Positions 33,639 through 42,972 are shown, counted from the first letter of the stretch. The stretch: 64,000 nt of DNA from Variovorax sp. V213 (GCF_041154455.1 NZ_AP028664.1:807001-871000), one strand, 5' to 3'. Program-made: numbers and translations. The notes: a model not told the origin generated them from the sequence alone.

Positions 33639-34268
33639 ATGGATGCGCCTCAACCCACCACACCGCCGGATCATCTGCTGCGCCATTCCCGCTTCGACGA
33701 CGCACAGGCCATTTTTTCGGGCACGCTGTTCGTCGCCATCGCCATGATGTTGTTCGGCCAGGCAGGCTTGCTCACGGGCGGTACGGCTGGCATCGCATTT
33801 CTCTTGCACTACGCCACCGGCGTGAGCTTCGGAAAGCTGTTCTTCCTGGTGAACCTGCCGTTCTACTGGTTCGCATGGCGCCACATGGGCCGGGCCTTCA
33901 CGGTCAAGACCTTCTCGGCCATTGCGCTGCTCTCGGTGATGACCGATTGGGCACCGCGCTACATCTCGATCGAATCGCTGCACCCGGCCTTCGCAGCCGT
34001 GCTCGGCGGCCTGCTGCTGGGCACCGGCTGCCTGTTTCTCGCCCGCCACCGCGCGAGCCTGGGCGGCGCGACGGTGCTGACGCTGTATCTGCAGGAAAAG
34101 CGCGGCTGGCCTGCCGGCAAGGTGCAGATCGGCATCGACTGCACGGTGGTATTGCTGGCGCTGTTCGTGATTCCGCCACAGCGCGTGGGCTGGTCGGTGC
34201 TGGCCGCGGTGGTGATGGGGCTTTTTCTGTGGATCAATCACAAGCCGGGGCGCTACGCTGCGACTTGA
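33639..34268 (+). CDS. YitT family membrane protein
   Basis: A 209-residue protein with five or six membrane helices. F-G-Q-A-G-L-L-T-G-G-T-A-G-I-A-F-L and L-G-G-L-L-L-G-T-G-C-L match the glycine-rich helices of YitT (DUF161), whose transport role is undefined. It is 37 bases after the LysR gene and on the same strand. Confidence 0.85.
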   Translation: MDAPQPTTPPDHLLRHSRFDDAQAIFSGTLFVAIAMMLFGQAGLLTGGTAGIAFLLHYATGVSFGKLFFLVNLPFYWFAWRHMGRAFTVKTFSAIALLSVMTDWAPRYISIESLHPAFAAVLGGLLLGTGCLFLARHRASLGGATVLTLYLQEKRGWPAGKVQIGIDCTVVLLALFVIPPQRVGWSVLAAVVMGLFLWINHKPGRYAAT

Positions 34269-34305
34269 GTCTCCTGCTTGGCCGCCGGTGCTCGTCTTCA
34301 GGGTG

Positions 34306-34401
34306 CGTGCGAAGGACACCGGGTACTCCCCTCCGCGAATGTCCCCCGCCTTCGGCTCCTCCTTTATTTCGCTGCGGGGAGCACCCGATGCCCTGCGCAC
34401 G
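34306..34401. repeat. Long imperfect inverted repeat in an intergenic region
   Basis: Two 26-base arms, 34306-34331 (begins CGTGCGAAGG) and 34376-34401 (ends CCTGCGCACG), match at 22 of 26 positions when one is reverse-complemented. Mismatches are mostly transitions that keep G-U pairing in RNA. The 44-base loop holds its own small GCC-TTC-GGC hairpin. It sits between the convergent YitT and amidase genes (gap 34269-34489, which otherwise shows nothing). It may be a dispersed chromosomal element or a bidirectional terminator. Confidence 0.6.
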
Positions 34402-34489
34402 ATGGACGCGGCTGCGACGCTGGCCGATCAATGACCGCCTGACCCACGATCACGCCGTCGGCGAGATCGCGCCCTGAACAAAGCACGTC

Positions 34490-35917
34490 CTAGCGTTCAG
34501 GCGCCACAGGCCAGGGCCGCTGCGGCTCCCGAATCTGCTCGAACGCACGCGATACGCGCAGCACGCCGAGGTCGTCGAAACGCTTTCCTGCGATCTGCAG
34601 CCCGATGGGCAATCCCGCGGCTGAGTACCCGCAGTTCACCGAGGAAGCGGGCTGCTCCGACATGTTGAACGGCACCGTGAACCCGATGTGCTCCAGCGGC
34701 CGCAGCGGGTCGTTCGTCGGCGAAGGCGCTTCCGCGGCTGCGGGCATGTTCGGCGACACAGGCGAGATCACGTAGTCGAAGCGCGCACACGCCTGCACCG
34801 CCGCCACGCGGGTCGCGTGGAACTGGCTGAAGCCGCGGAACACGTGCTCGCCGCTGAACTCGGCCGCGCTCTCGGCCCATTCGCGGATGTAGGGCAGCAC
34901 CTTGGCACGCTGGTCGGCGCGCAGCGCCTTCATGTCCACCAGCGAGCGCATGCGCCACAGGTGGTCCATGCCTTCGAGCATGGCTTGCGACATGAACGGC
35001 TGCATGGTTTCGACGATCGCGCCGGCTTTCTCGAACAGGCGCGCCGCATGCTCGACCGCCGCCTGGATCTCCGGCTCGACCGCCAGGCCGCAGCCCGCGT
35101 CCAGCAGCAGACCGATGCGCAGCCCCCGCAGATGGTCGGGCGACACGTCGAAGCCCGACCAATCGATGTCTTGCGGCGGCAGGCTCATGCTGTCGCGCGC
35201 GTCGGGCTTGGAGAGCACCTGCATCATCAGAGCGGCATCGCCGACACTGCGGGTCATCGGCCCTGCGGCGCGGCCCATGTAGGGCGGATCGATCGGAATG
35301 CGGCCCAGGCTCGGCTTCAGCGTGAAGATGCCGCACCAGCTCGCGGGCAGCCGCAGCGAGCCGCCGATGTCCGTGCCGACGTGCAGCGGCCCATAGCCTG
35401 CGGCCGCCGCGGCGCCGGCACCGGCGCTAGAGCCGCCCGGGGTCTTGCGGAGGTCCCACGGGTTGCGTGCCAGCTTGTGAAAACTCGAGAGCCCCGAAGA
35501 CAGCATGCCGTAGTCCGGCATGGTGGTCTTGCTCACGATCACCGCGCCAGCTTCCTTCAGGCGTGCGGCCGGCGGTGCATCGGCGGCCGCCGGCTTCAGG
35601 TCGACAGCGGCCGTGCCGGCCGGCATCGGATCGCCGCGGGTGGCGATGTTTTCCTTGATGGTGGCCGGCACGCCGTCGAGCGGGCCGAGCGCTTCGCCGC
35701 GCTGCCAGCGCGCTTCCGAGGCGCGCGCCTGTTCGAGCGCGGCTTCGGGCCTGAAGAGCCAGGTGGCCTGCAGCCGCGGCTCCCAGCGCTCGATCTGCGC
35801 GATGACGGCCTGCGTGACCTCGACCGGCGACAGGCGCTTGTCGCGGTAGGCGGCCGAGAGTTCCTGGGCGGAGAGGTCGTTCAGCGAAGAAGAGGAGGAG
35901 GACACGTCGACGCTCAT
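34490..35917 (-). CDS. Amidase signature family protein
   Basis: A 475-residue amidase. The Ser-cisSer-Lys triad is seen as K88 in P-A-T-I-K-E-N, the glycine-rich T-P-G-G-S-S-A-G-A with the middle serine, and the nucleophile in G-T-D-I-G-G-S-L-R-L-P-A. It hydrolyses an amide to acid and ammonia; the substrate is unknown. ATG 35917 overlaps the stop of the upstream binding-protein gene (ATGA), so it is coupled to the peptide transporter and probably acts on what that system imports. Confidence 0.92.
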   Translation of the reverse strand: MSVDVSSSSSSLNDLSAQELSAAYRDKRLSPVEVTQAVIAQIERWEPRLQATWLFRPEAALEQARASEARWQRGEALGPLDGVPATIKENIATRGDPMPAGTAAVDLKPAAADAPPAARLKEAGAVIVSKTTMPDYGMLSSGLSSFHKLARNPWDLRKTPGGSSAGAGAAAAAGYGPLHVGTDIGGSLRLPASWCGIFTLKPSLGRIPIDPPYMGRAAGPMTRSVGDAALMMQVLSKPDARDSMSLPPQDIDWSGFDVSPDHLRGLRIGLLLDAGCGLAVEPEIQAAVEHAARLFEKAGAIVETMQPFMSQAMLEGMDHLWRMRSLVDMKALRADQRAKVLPYIREWAESAAEFSGEHVFRGFSQFHATRVAAVQACARFDYVISPVSPNMPAAAEAPSPTNDPLRPLEHIGFTVPFNMSEQPASSVNCGYSAAGLPIGLQIAGKRFDDLGVLRVSRAFEQIREPQRPWPVAPER

Positions 35918-37401
35918 CCCCACGACAGGGCCGAGAGGTCGTTCACGAAGATCGGGTTTTCCTTCCAGAGGCCCTTCACGTTCTTCTTCGCGATGGTGGG
36001 GAACTGCGGCTGGTAGAGGAAGCCGTTGGCCGCATCGGTGGCCAGCATCTTCTGCGCCTCGCCGAGCAGCTTGTTGCGCTCGGTGGCGTTGCCGGTGGCC
36101 TTGATCTTGTCGAACAGCGTGTTGAAGGCCTTCGACTGGTAGCCCCAGTAGTAGTCGGGTTTGGCGTAGTTGCCGAGGTCGAAGGGCTCGACGTGCGAAA
36201 CGATCGACAGGTCGTACTCCTTGTTGCCGTAGGTGCCGCTGAGCCACTGCGCCCACTCGACGTTCTGCACCTTCACCGTGATGCCGATCTTGGCCAGCTG
36301 TGCCACGATCACCTCGCCGCCCTGGCGCGCATAGGGCGGCGGGGGCAGGGTCATGGTGAGTTCGAGCGGCGTCTTGACGCCGGCTTCGGCCAGCAGCTTC
36401 TTGGCTTTCTCGATGTCGAAGGGGTTGATGCCCGTGGTGTCGACATAGCCCGCGGCGCCCGGCACGTAGTGGCTGCCGATCGGCACGCCGAAGCCGTCGG
36501 CCGCGCCCTCGATCACGGCCTTGCGGTCGATGGCCGCGAGGATGGCGCGGCGCACGCGCACGTCGTCCAGCGGCTTCTTCTTGTTGTTGATCGAGAGGAT
36601 GGTCTTGGCGCGCGAGCCGGCCAGGATGGTCTGGAACTGCGGGTTGTTCTTGAACTGCGGCACCACGCGCGTGCCGATGCGCGTGAACACGTCGACGTCG
36701 CCGGCCAAAAGGGACGCGGCCTGTGCGGCGGCGTCGGCAATGAAGCGGAACGTGACCTTGTTGATCTTCGCGGTGCCGGGGCTGCGAAAGCCCTCCCACT
36801 TGCTCAGCGTGAGCGACGAGCCCTTGGCCCAGCTGTCGAGCTTGTAGGGGCCGGTGCCGGTCGGCTTGGTGGCGTTGGTGTCGGCGCTCTTGGGCTCGAC
36901 GATGACGGCGGTGGCCTGGCCCAGCACAAAGGGCAGGTCGGGGTCGATTTCCTTGTTGATGATCACCACGGTGTAGTCGTCGACCACCTGCGTGCTCAGG
37001 TTCGCGAAAGTGCGCTTGTCCTTGTTGGTGCTCTTCTCGCTGCCGGCGCGGTCGAAGGCGAACTTCACGGTGTTGGCGTTGAAGGGCTCGCCGTTCTGGA
37101 ACTTGACGCCGCGCTTGAGCTTGAAGGTGTAGGTCTTCAGGTCAGGCGAGACTTCCCAGCTTTCGGCCAGCAGGGGCGTCACGTTGCCGTCGGCGTTGAT
37201 CTTGGTGAGCGTTTCGAGGATGTTGTAGTGCACGACCTCCGCGATCGCGGCCGCGGCGCCAGCGGTCGGATCGAGCCCCGGCGGCTCGAGCGCCATGCCG
37301 ATCACGATGGCGTCCTTCCGTCCCTGCGCCATGCCGGCAATGGGAGAGGCCAGCGCGACAGTGGCGCCAGCGGTGGTAAGGAGGGTGCGACGGTTCAACA
37401 T
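35914..37401 (-). CDS. Peptide ABC transporter substrate-binding protein (second copy)
   Basis: A 495-residue family-5 solute-binding protein. A signal with M-L-N-R-R-T-L-L-T-T and cleavage near G-M-A-Q is followed by P-G-L-D-P-T, L-A-E-S-W-E-V-S-P-D-L-K-T-Y-T-F and G-V-K-F-Q-N-G-E-P-F. GGAG precedes ATG 37401. It is closely similar throughout to the next upstream gene, so a tandem duplication is clear. The 204-base gap between them holds no gene. Confidence 0.92.
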   Translation of the reverse strand: MLNRRTLLTTAGATVALASPIAGMAQGRKDAIVIGMALEPPGLDPTAGAAAAIAEVVHYNILETLTKINADGNVTPLLAESWEVSPDLKTYTFKLKRGVKFQNGEPFNANTVKFAFDRAGSEKSTNKDKRTFANLSTQVVDDYTVVIINKEIDPDLPFVLGQATAVIVEPKSADTNATKPTGTGPYKLDSWAKGSSLTLSKWEGFRSPGTAKINKVTFRFIADAAAQAASLLAGDVDVFTRIGTRVVPQFKNNPQFQTILAGSRAKTILSINNKKKPLDDVRVRRAILAAIDRKAVIEGAADGFGVPIGSHYVPGAAGYVDTTGINPFDIEKAKKLLAEAGVKTPLELTMTLPPPPYARQGGEVIVAQLAKIGITVKVQNVEWAQWLSGTYGNKEYDLSIVSHVEPFDLGNYAKPDYYWGYQSKAFNTLFDKIKATGNATERNKLLGEAQKMLATDAANGFLYQPQFPTIAKKNVKGLWKENPIFVNDLSALSWG

Positions 37402-37605
37402 ACGTTGTGATCTCCGGAAAAACGGTGAGTGTGCGAATGACTGCTTCCAGTGTGGGCCGCGCCCCGAATGGAGGCGCCGCGGCACGAAGGAAGGACACGC
37501 AGCACGAAAGATGCCACGCGCGCAGCAAAGTCATTCTCTCGCAGCGGGCGACTTGCCGCTGGGCCGCGGAGGTGCTTTTTCCTCGGGACGTTCCCGGATG
37601 CCGGC

Positions 37606-39099
37606 TCAGCTCCAGGAGAGGGCGGCAATGTCGTTGACGAAGATCGGCGTGTCTTTCCAGAGTCCGCGCAGGTTGCGCGCCGCCACCGTGATGAACTGCG
37701 GCTGGAACAAGAAGACGTTGGCCGCGTCCTCGGCCAGGAGGCGCTGCGCATCGCCGAGGTAGCGCAGGCGATCGGCAGTGCGTGCGCTGTTGCGCGCCTT
37801 GTCGAACAGTTCGTTGAACTTGGCCGACTGGTAGCCCCAGTAGTACTCGGGCTTGGTGTAGTTCACGAGGTCGAAGGGTTCGACGTGCAGGATCAGCGAG
37901 AGATCGTAGTTCCTGTTGCCGTAGGTGCCGCTGATCCACTGGGCCCACTCGACGTTCTGGATCTTGGCGACGATGCCCACCTTGGCCAGCTGCGCGGCGA
38001 TGAGCTCGCCGCCTTGCCGCGCGTAGGGCGGGGGCGGCAGCACGAAGTCGAGTTCGAGCGGTGTTTTCACGCCGGCCTCGGCCAGCAGTTGCTTCGCCTT
38101 CTCGACGTTGTACGGGTTGATGCCCGTGGTGTCGACGTAGCCCGGCGCGCCCGGCACGTAGTGGCTGCCGATGGCAACGCCGCGGCCGTCCACGGCGGCC
38201 TCGATCACGGCCTTGCGGTCGATGGCGGCGGCAATGGCGCGGCGCACGCGCACGTCGTCGAGCGGCTTGCGCCTGTTGTTGATGGCAAGGATGGTCTTGC
38301 CGCGCGAGGCGTTGAACACCACCTGGAAGCGCTTATCGTTCTGGAACTGCGGCAGGCTGCGCGAGACCGAGGCGTGCGGAAACAGGTCGACGTCACCCGA
38401 GAGCAGCGCCGTCGTCTGCGCGGCCGGCTCGGAGATGAAGCGGAAGCTCGCCTTGCGGATCCGCACCGCGTCGGCGTTGCGGTATCCCTCCCACTTGGCG
38501 AGCACGATGGCCGAGCCCTTGGCCCAGTTGTCGAGCTTGTAGGGACCCGTGCCGACCGGCTTGGTGGCGTTGGTGTCGGCGCTCTTGGGCTCGACCACGA
38601 TGGCGGAGGCCTGGCCCAGCAGGAAGAGCAGCTCGGGTTCGATCTCCTTGTTGATCAGCACGACCGTGTGCTCGTCGATCACTTGCGCGGCGATGTTGGT
38701 GAAGGTGCGCTTGTCCTTGTTGGTGCTGTTGGCCGCGGCGGCGCGGTCGAACGAGAACTTCACGGTGTTGGCATTGAAGGGCTCGCCGTTCTGGAACCGG
38801 ATGCCGCGCCTGAGCTTGAAGGTGTAGGTCTTGAGGTCGGGCGAGATTTCCCAGCTCTCGGCCAGGAGCGGCGCCACGTTGCCGTCGGAGTCGATCTTGG
38901 TGAGCGTTTCGAAGACGTTGTAGAGCACCACTTCCGCGATCTCGGCGCCGGCCTTGGCCGTGGGGTCGAGCCCCGTGGGCTCCAGCGTGAGCGCCAGCAC
39001 CAGCGCGTCTTTTCTCCTCTGCGCGATTGCGGCCGTCGGCAGCGCGAAGGGGGCCAGGGCTGCGGCGCCGGTGGCGAGCAGGGTGCGTCGTTTGAGCAT
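37606..39099 (-). CDS. Peptide ABC transporter substrate-binding protein (first copy)
   Basis: A 497-residue family-5 binding protein, paralogous to the next gene. Signal M-L-K-R-R-T-L-L-A-T-G, cleavage near A-I-A-Q, then L-E-P-T-G-L-D-P-T and the same G-E-P-F-N-A-N-T-V-K block. ATG 39099 follows GAGGA. The differing residues are spread along the length, so the two copies may bind different ligands. The permease and ATPase genes lie upstream, 140 bases away. Confidence 0.92.
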   Translation of the reverse strand: MLKRRTLLATGAAALAPFALPTAAIAQRRKDALVLALTLEPTGLDPTAKAGAEIAEVVLYNVFETLTKIDSDGNVAPLLAESWEISPDLKTYTFKLRRGIRFQNGEPFNANTVKFSFDRAAAANSTNKDKRTFTNIAAQVIDEHTVVLINKEIEPELLFLLGQASAIVVEPKSADTNATKPVGTGPYKLDNWAKGSAIVLAKWEGYRNADAVRIRKASFRFISEPAAQTTALLSGDVDLFPHASVSRSLPQFQNDKRFQVVFNASRGKTILAINNRRKPLDDVRVRRAIAAAIDRKAVIEAAVDGRGVAIGSHYVPGAPGYVDTTGINPYNVEKAKQLLAEAGVKTPLELDFVLPPPPYARQGGELIAAQLAKVGIVAKIQNVEWAQWISGTYGNRNYDLSLILHVEPFDLVNYTKPEYYWGYQSAKFNELFDKARNSARTADRLRYLGDAQRLLAEDAANVFLFQPQFITVAARNLRGLWKDTPIFVNDIAALSWS

Positions 39100-39239
39100 G
39101 AAGCGATGTCCTCGGAACAGGGGGCAGGCATCTTCCGCGAGACAGGGCCGGCCGCGCAACCAGATGCTTATGACCCACTCATCCTAGAGCCGCCTCGCGA
39201 AGCTTCGATGTCAGGCCATGGGCCTGCCCGGAGGGAGGC

Positions 39240-40070
39240 TCAGGCCGCCAGCAGCGTGCCGCCGGTGGGCGTGCGCGGCACCGCGTCGAGCAGCGTGCGC
39301 GTGTACGGATGCCGCGCATGGCGGAACAGCTCGGCGGGCGGGCCCTGCTCGACGACCTTGCCCTTCCACACCACGCAGACCTCGTCGCACAGGTGGTTCA
39401 CCACCGCGAGGTCATGGCTGATGAGCAGGTAGCTGATGCCGAACTGCTGCTGCAGGTCCTGCATGAGGTTGAGCACCTGGGCCTGCACCGATACGTCGAG
39501 CGCGCTCACGGGTTCGTCGGCCACGATGAGCTTGGGGCGCGTGATGAGCGCGCGCGCAATTGCAATCCGTTGGCGCTGCCCGCCCGAGAACTCGTGCGGG
39601 TACTTGTCCATGTCGGTGGTGCGCAGGCCCACGGCCGCCAAGGCCTCCGAGGCGCGCTCGCGCTGCACGGCGCGGCTGGTTTCGGCCAGCGCCTCGAGCG
39701 GCTCGGCCACGATGCGCGCCACGGTCTGGCGCGGATCGAGCGAGCCGTAAGGGTCCTGGAACACCATCTGGAAATCGCGCCGCGCCACGCGCAGCTCGCT
39801 CCGGGGCAGCTGGTGCAGGTCGCGGCCCAGCATGCGCACGCTGCCCGAGGTGGGCGTGTCGAGCGCCATCACCAGGCGCGCGATGGTCGATTTGCCCGAG
39901 CCCGATTCGCCGACGATGCCCACGCTCTTGCCGGCCTGCACCTCGAAGCTCACGCCATTGAGCGCCTTCACAGTCGGCGGCGGGCCGAAGAGCTTTTCGC
40001 GCGGCAGCGCGTAGTGGCGCACAAGGTCCGTCACCTCGAGCAGGGGCTGCGTGCCGGTGGGTTGATTCAT
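39240..40070 (-). CDS. Peptide ABC transporter ATP-binding protein, OppF/DppF type
   Basis: A 276-residue ATPase. Walker A G-E-S-G-S-G-K-S-T, Q loop F-Q-D-P-Y-G-S-L, signature F-S-G-G-Q-R-Q-R, Walker B L-I-V-A-D-E-P and switch I-S-H-D-L-A-V. It lacks the long C-terminal cysteine tail seen in its partner. ATG 40070 overlaps the preceding gene's stop by four bases. Note the open frame continues upstream, but that is a shadow of the partner gene. Confidence 0.95.
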   Translation of the reverse strand: MNQPTGTQPLLEVTDLVRHYALPREKLFGPPPTVKALNGVSFEVQAGKSVGIVGESGSGKSTIARLVMALDTPTSGSVRMLGRDLHQLPRSELRVARRDFQMVFQDPYGSLDPRQTVARIVAEPLEALAETSRAVQRERASEALAAVGLRTTDMDKYPHEFSGGQRQRIAIARALITRPKLIVADEPVSALDVSVQAQVLNLMQDLQQQFGISYLLISHDLAVVNHLCDEVCVVWKGKVVEQGPPAELFRHARHPYTRTLLDAVPRTPTGGTLLAA

Positions 40071-41056
40071 GATGCGAGGGCGCCTTCCGCGGCAATTTCC
40101 TCGAGCCGGATGCAGCGCACCGCGTGCTCGTGCCGCAGGATCGTGGGCGGAGGCCGGGTCGCGTGGCAGGCATCGACCGTGTACTTGCAGCGGCCCGCGA
40201 AAGGGCAGCCCGGCGGCAGGTCGACCAGTTCGGGCACGCTGCCCCGGATGGTGGCCAGGCGGATTCCGCGCGGCGCACCCAGTGCCGGCCGCGCCGCGAA
40301 CAGGCCCTGCGTATAGGGGTGCGCGCGCTCGGCGAACACGGTTTCGGTGGGGCCGCTCTCGACCACGCTGCCGCCGTACATCACCAGCATCTTCGATACG
40401 GTCTGGGCAATCACGCCGAGGTCGTGCGAGATCAGGATCAGCGCCATGCCGCGCTCGGCCACGAGGCCCTGGATGAGCTCGAGGATCTGCTTCTGGATGG
40501 TGACGTCGAGCGCGGTGGTGGGCTCGTCGGCAATCAGCAGGTCGGGGCCGCAGGCCAGGGCCATGGCGATGCCGATGCGTTGGCGCTGGCCGCCCGAAAA
40601 CTGGTGCGGATAGGCGTCGAGCCGCGAAGCCGCGTCGGGAATACCCACGCGCTCGAGCAGCGCCAGCACTTCCTTGCGTGCATCGGCGCCTGAGAGCCCG
40701 CGGTGCAACCGCAGCGGCTCGCCGACCTGGCGCGCAATGGTGTGCACCGGATTCAGCGCCGTCATCGGCTCCTGGAAGATCATGCCGATGCGGTTGCCCC
40801 GGATCTGACACATGGCTTTTTCATCGCGGCCGACGAGTTCGCTGCCGTCGAATCGGATGCTGCCCGTCACCTTGGCGCTGGGCGGCAGCAGGCCCATGAG
40901 CGACATCACGGTGATCGACTTGCCGCAACCCGATTCGCCGACGATGCCCAGCGTTTCGCCGCGCTCGAGCGTGAAGCCGATGCCGCGCACGGCCTCGGCG
41001 GGGCCGCGCTGCGTTTGCAGTTCGACGTGCAGGTCCTTGACTTCGAGAAGAGGCAT
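40067..41056 (-). CDS. Peptide ABC transporter ATP-binding protein, OppD/DppD type
   Basis: A 329-residue ATPase with G-E-S-G-C-G-K-S (Walker A), F-Q-E-P-M-T-A-L-N-P (Q loop), F-S-G-G-Q-R-Q-R (signature), A-D-E-P-T-T-A-L-D (Walker B) and the C-terminal oligopeptide domain with C-P-F-A-G-R-C and a later C-H-A-T-R-P. Start ATG 41056 is five bases from the end of the permease gene. Confidence 0.95.
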   Translation of the reverse strand: MPLLEVKDLHVELQTQRGPAEAVRGIGFTLERGETLGIVGESGCGKSITVMSLMGLLPPSAKVTGSIRFDGSELVGRDEKAMCQIRGNRIGMIFQEPMTALNPVHTIARQVGEPLRLHRGLSGADARKEVLALLERVGIPDAASRLDAYPHQFSGGQRQRIGIAMALACGPDLLIADEPTTALDVTIQKQILELIQGLVAERGMALILISHDLGVIAQTVSKMLVMYGGSVVESGPTETVFAERAHPYTQGLFAARPALGAPRGIRLATIRGSVPELVDLPPGCPFAGRCKYTVDACHATRPPPTILRHEHAVRCIRLEEIAAEGALAS

Positions 41057-41061
41057 ATCGC

Positions 41062-41937
41062 TTAGCGGGCGCGCGCAAGGCGCGGATCGAGCAGGTCGCG
41101 CAGCCCGTCGCCAAGCAGGTTGAGGCCCAGCACCGCCATGGCGATGGCCATGCCCGGGAACACGGCGAGCAGCGGCGACTGGAACATCATGGTCTGCGCC
41201 TCGCTGAGCATGCGGCCCCACGAGGGCTGCGGCGGCTGGGTGCCCAGGCCGAGGTAGGAGAGGGCGGCCTCGGCGAGGATCGCGATGGCGAAGCGGATGG
41301 TGATCTGCACGATCAGCACGGCCGAGATGTTGGGCAGCACATGCTGCATCGTGATGGCGAACGAACCCTTGCCGCAGGCGCGCGCGGCGGCCACGTACTC
41401 GCGCGACCAGATGGCGTTGGCCGACGCCCGCGTGATGCGCGCAAACGTCGGGATGTTGTAGATGCCGATGGCGATGATCGCGTTGACGATGCCGGCGCCG
41501 AACACGGCCGTCATCATGATGGCCGACAGGATGGCCGGGAAGGCGAGCGAGAAATCGGTGAGCCGCATGATCGCTTCCTCGACCCAGCCGCGCCGCGCCG
41601 CCGCGAGCAGGCCCAGCGCCGTGCCCACGACGAGGCCGATGCCCACCGCGATCACGCCCACCAGGATGGAAGCCCGCGCGCCCACGAGAAGCAGCGAAGC
41701 CACGTCGCGCCCGTAGGTGTCGGTGCCCAGCCAATGAGAGCCCGACGGCGGCTTCAGCTTGCTGGCCATGTCCATCTCGTAGGGCGACCAGGGCGTCCAC
41801 ACCAGCGAGACGAGGGCGGCAAGCAGCAGGAGCAGGGTCAGCGCGCCGCCGAGCACGAAGCTGCGGTGCTGGAGGGCACGGCGCCAGAAGCCCGGCACCT
41901 TGAGCGCCGCTGCGCTCGGAATGGGTATGGCGCTCAT
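41062..41937 (-). CDS. Peptide ABC transporter permease, OppC/DppC type
   Basis: A 291-residue inner-membrane permease with about six helices and an N-terminal OppC-type domain (H-W-L-G-T-D-T-Y-G-R-D-V). The EAA loop (E-Y-V-A-A-A-R-A-C-G-K-G) contacts the ATPases. It follows the other permease gene by 22 bases. Confidence 0.94.
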   Translation of the reverse strand: MSAIPIPSAAALKVPGFWRRALQHRSFVLGGALTLLLLLAALVSLVWTPWSPYEMDMASKLKPPSGSHWLGTDTYGRDVASLLLVGARASILVGVIAVGIGLVVGTALGLLAAARRGWVEEAIMRLTDFSLAFPAILSAIMMTAVFGAGIVNAIIAIGIYNIPTFARITRASANAIWSREYVAAARACGKGSFAITMQHVLPNISAVLIVQITIRFAIAILAEAALSYLGLGTQPPQPSWGRMLSEAQTMMFQSPLLAVFPGMAIAMAVLGLNLLGDGLRDLLDPRLARAR

Positions 41938-41959
41938 AGATGCACCCTTGGCGCTGCGC

Positions 41960-42910
41960 TCATATATCGCTGGCCTTGATGCGCGGGTCGATCACCGCGT
42001 AAAGCACGTCGACCACGAAATTCACGATGACCACCATGGCCGCGAGCAGCATCACGCAGTTGCGCACCACGATCAGGTCGCGGTTGCTGATGGCCTGGAA
42101 GATCAGCCGGCCCAGGCCCGGCAGGTAGAACACGTTTTCGACCACGATGGTGCCGGCCAGCAGCTCGGAAAACTGCATGCCCATCACCGTGACCACCGGG
42201 ATCATCGCGTTGCGCAGCACGTGGGTCCAGAGCACGGCGCGCTGCGAAACGCCCTTGGCGCGCGCGGTGCGCACGAAGTCTTCGCGCATCACCTCGAGCA
42301 CGGCCGAACGCGTGATGCGCGCGAGGATCGCGGCCTGCACCACCGCGAGCGACAGGGCCGGCAGCAGCAGCGACTTGATGCCTGCGAAGATGCCTTCACC
42401 CCAGCCCTCGAAGCCGCCGGCGGAAAACCACTGCAGCTGAACCGAGAACACCAGGATCAGCAGGATCGCGAACCAGAAATTGGGAATGGCGATGCCCACC
42501 TGCGTGAGGCCCATCAGGCCGACGTCGCCGAGCTTGTTGTGGCGCGCAGCGGCGGTCACGCCCACCAGCAGCGCGAGCACCGTGGTCAAGGCCATCGCGA
42601 GCAGGGCAAGGGGCACGGTGAGCGCAAGGCGTTCGAGGATCAGGTCGAGCACCGGCGAACTGTAGGCGTAGCTGTCGCCCAGGTTGCCGGTCAGGAGGCC
42701 GGCAATCCAGTGCCAGTAGCGTGTCCATGCGGGCTGGTCGAGGCCGAGCTTGGTGGCGAGGGCGGCCACGGCCTCGGGTGCGGCGTCCGGGCCCATGAGC
42801 ATCTGCGCGGCATTGCCAGGCAGGATCTCCAGGACGAGGAAAACTATGACCGAGGCGCCGATCAGCGTACCGATCAGCGTGGCGAGGCGCTTGAGAATAA
42901 ACAGGCTCAT
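41960..42910 (-). CDS. Peptide ABC transporter permease, OppB/DppB type
   Basis: A 316-residue permease starting F-I-L-K-R-L-A-T-L-I-G. The EAA loop D-F-V-R-T-A-R-A-K-G and the R-N-A-M-I-P-V-V-T motif match the OppB group. First gene of the minus-strand oppBCDF / two binding proteins / amidase operon. Divergent from the ferredoxin gene with 62 bases between. Confidence 0.94.
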   Translation of the reverse strand: MSLFILKRLATLIGTLIGASVIVFLVLEILPGNAAQMLMGPDAAPEAVAALATKLGLDQPAWTRYWHWIAGLLTGNLGDSYAYSSPVLDLILERLALTVPLALLAMALTTVLALLVGVTAAARHNKLGDVGLMGLTQVGIAIPNFWFAILLILVFSVQLQWFSAGGFEGWGEGIFAGIKSLLLPALSLAVVQAAILARITRSAVLEVMREDFVRTARAKGVSQRAVLWTHVLRNAMIPVVTVMGMQFSELLAGTIVVENVFYLPGLGRLIFQAISNRDLIVVRNCVMLLAAMVVIVNFVVDVLYAVIDPRIKASDI

Positions 42911-42972
42911 GGGGCGGGGCGCAGCATAACCCGACTCCTGCAACAAGCGTGCCTTGTTCGCGATAATCGGGT

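Noticed and set aside
34490..36799. A single 769-codon frame joining amidase to upstream sequence, as a fusion protein
   Set aside because: The part before 35917 is out of frame with the real binding-protein gene and has no domain. The ATGA overlap shows two genes.
39240..40811. An extended ATPase frame of 523 codons
   Set aside because: The upstream half is an antiframe of the OppD-type gene; the real start is ATG 40070 with an overlap to the previous stop.
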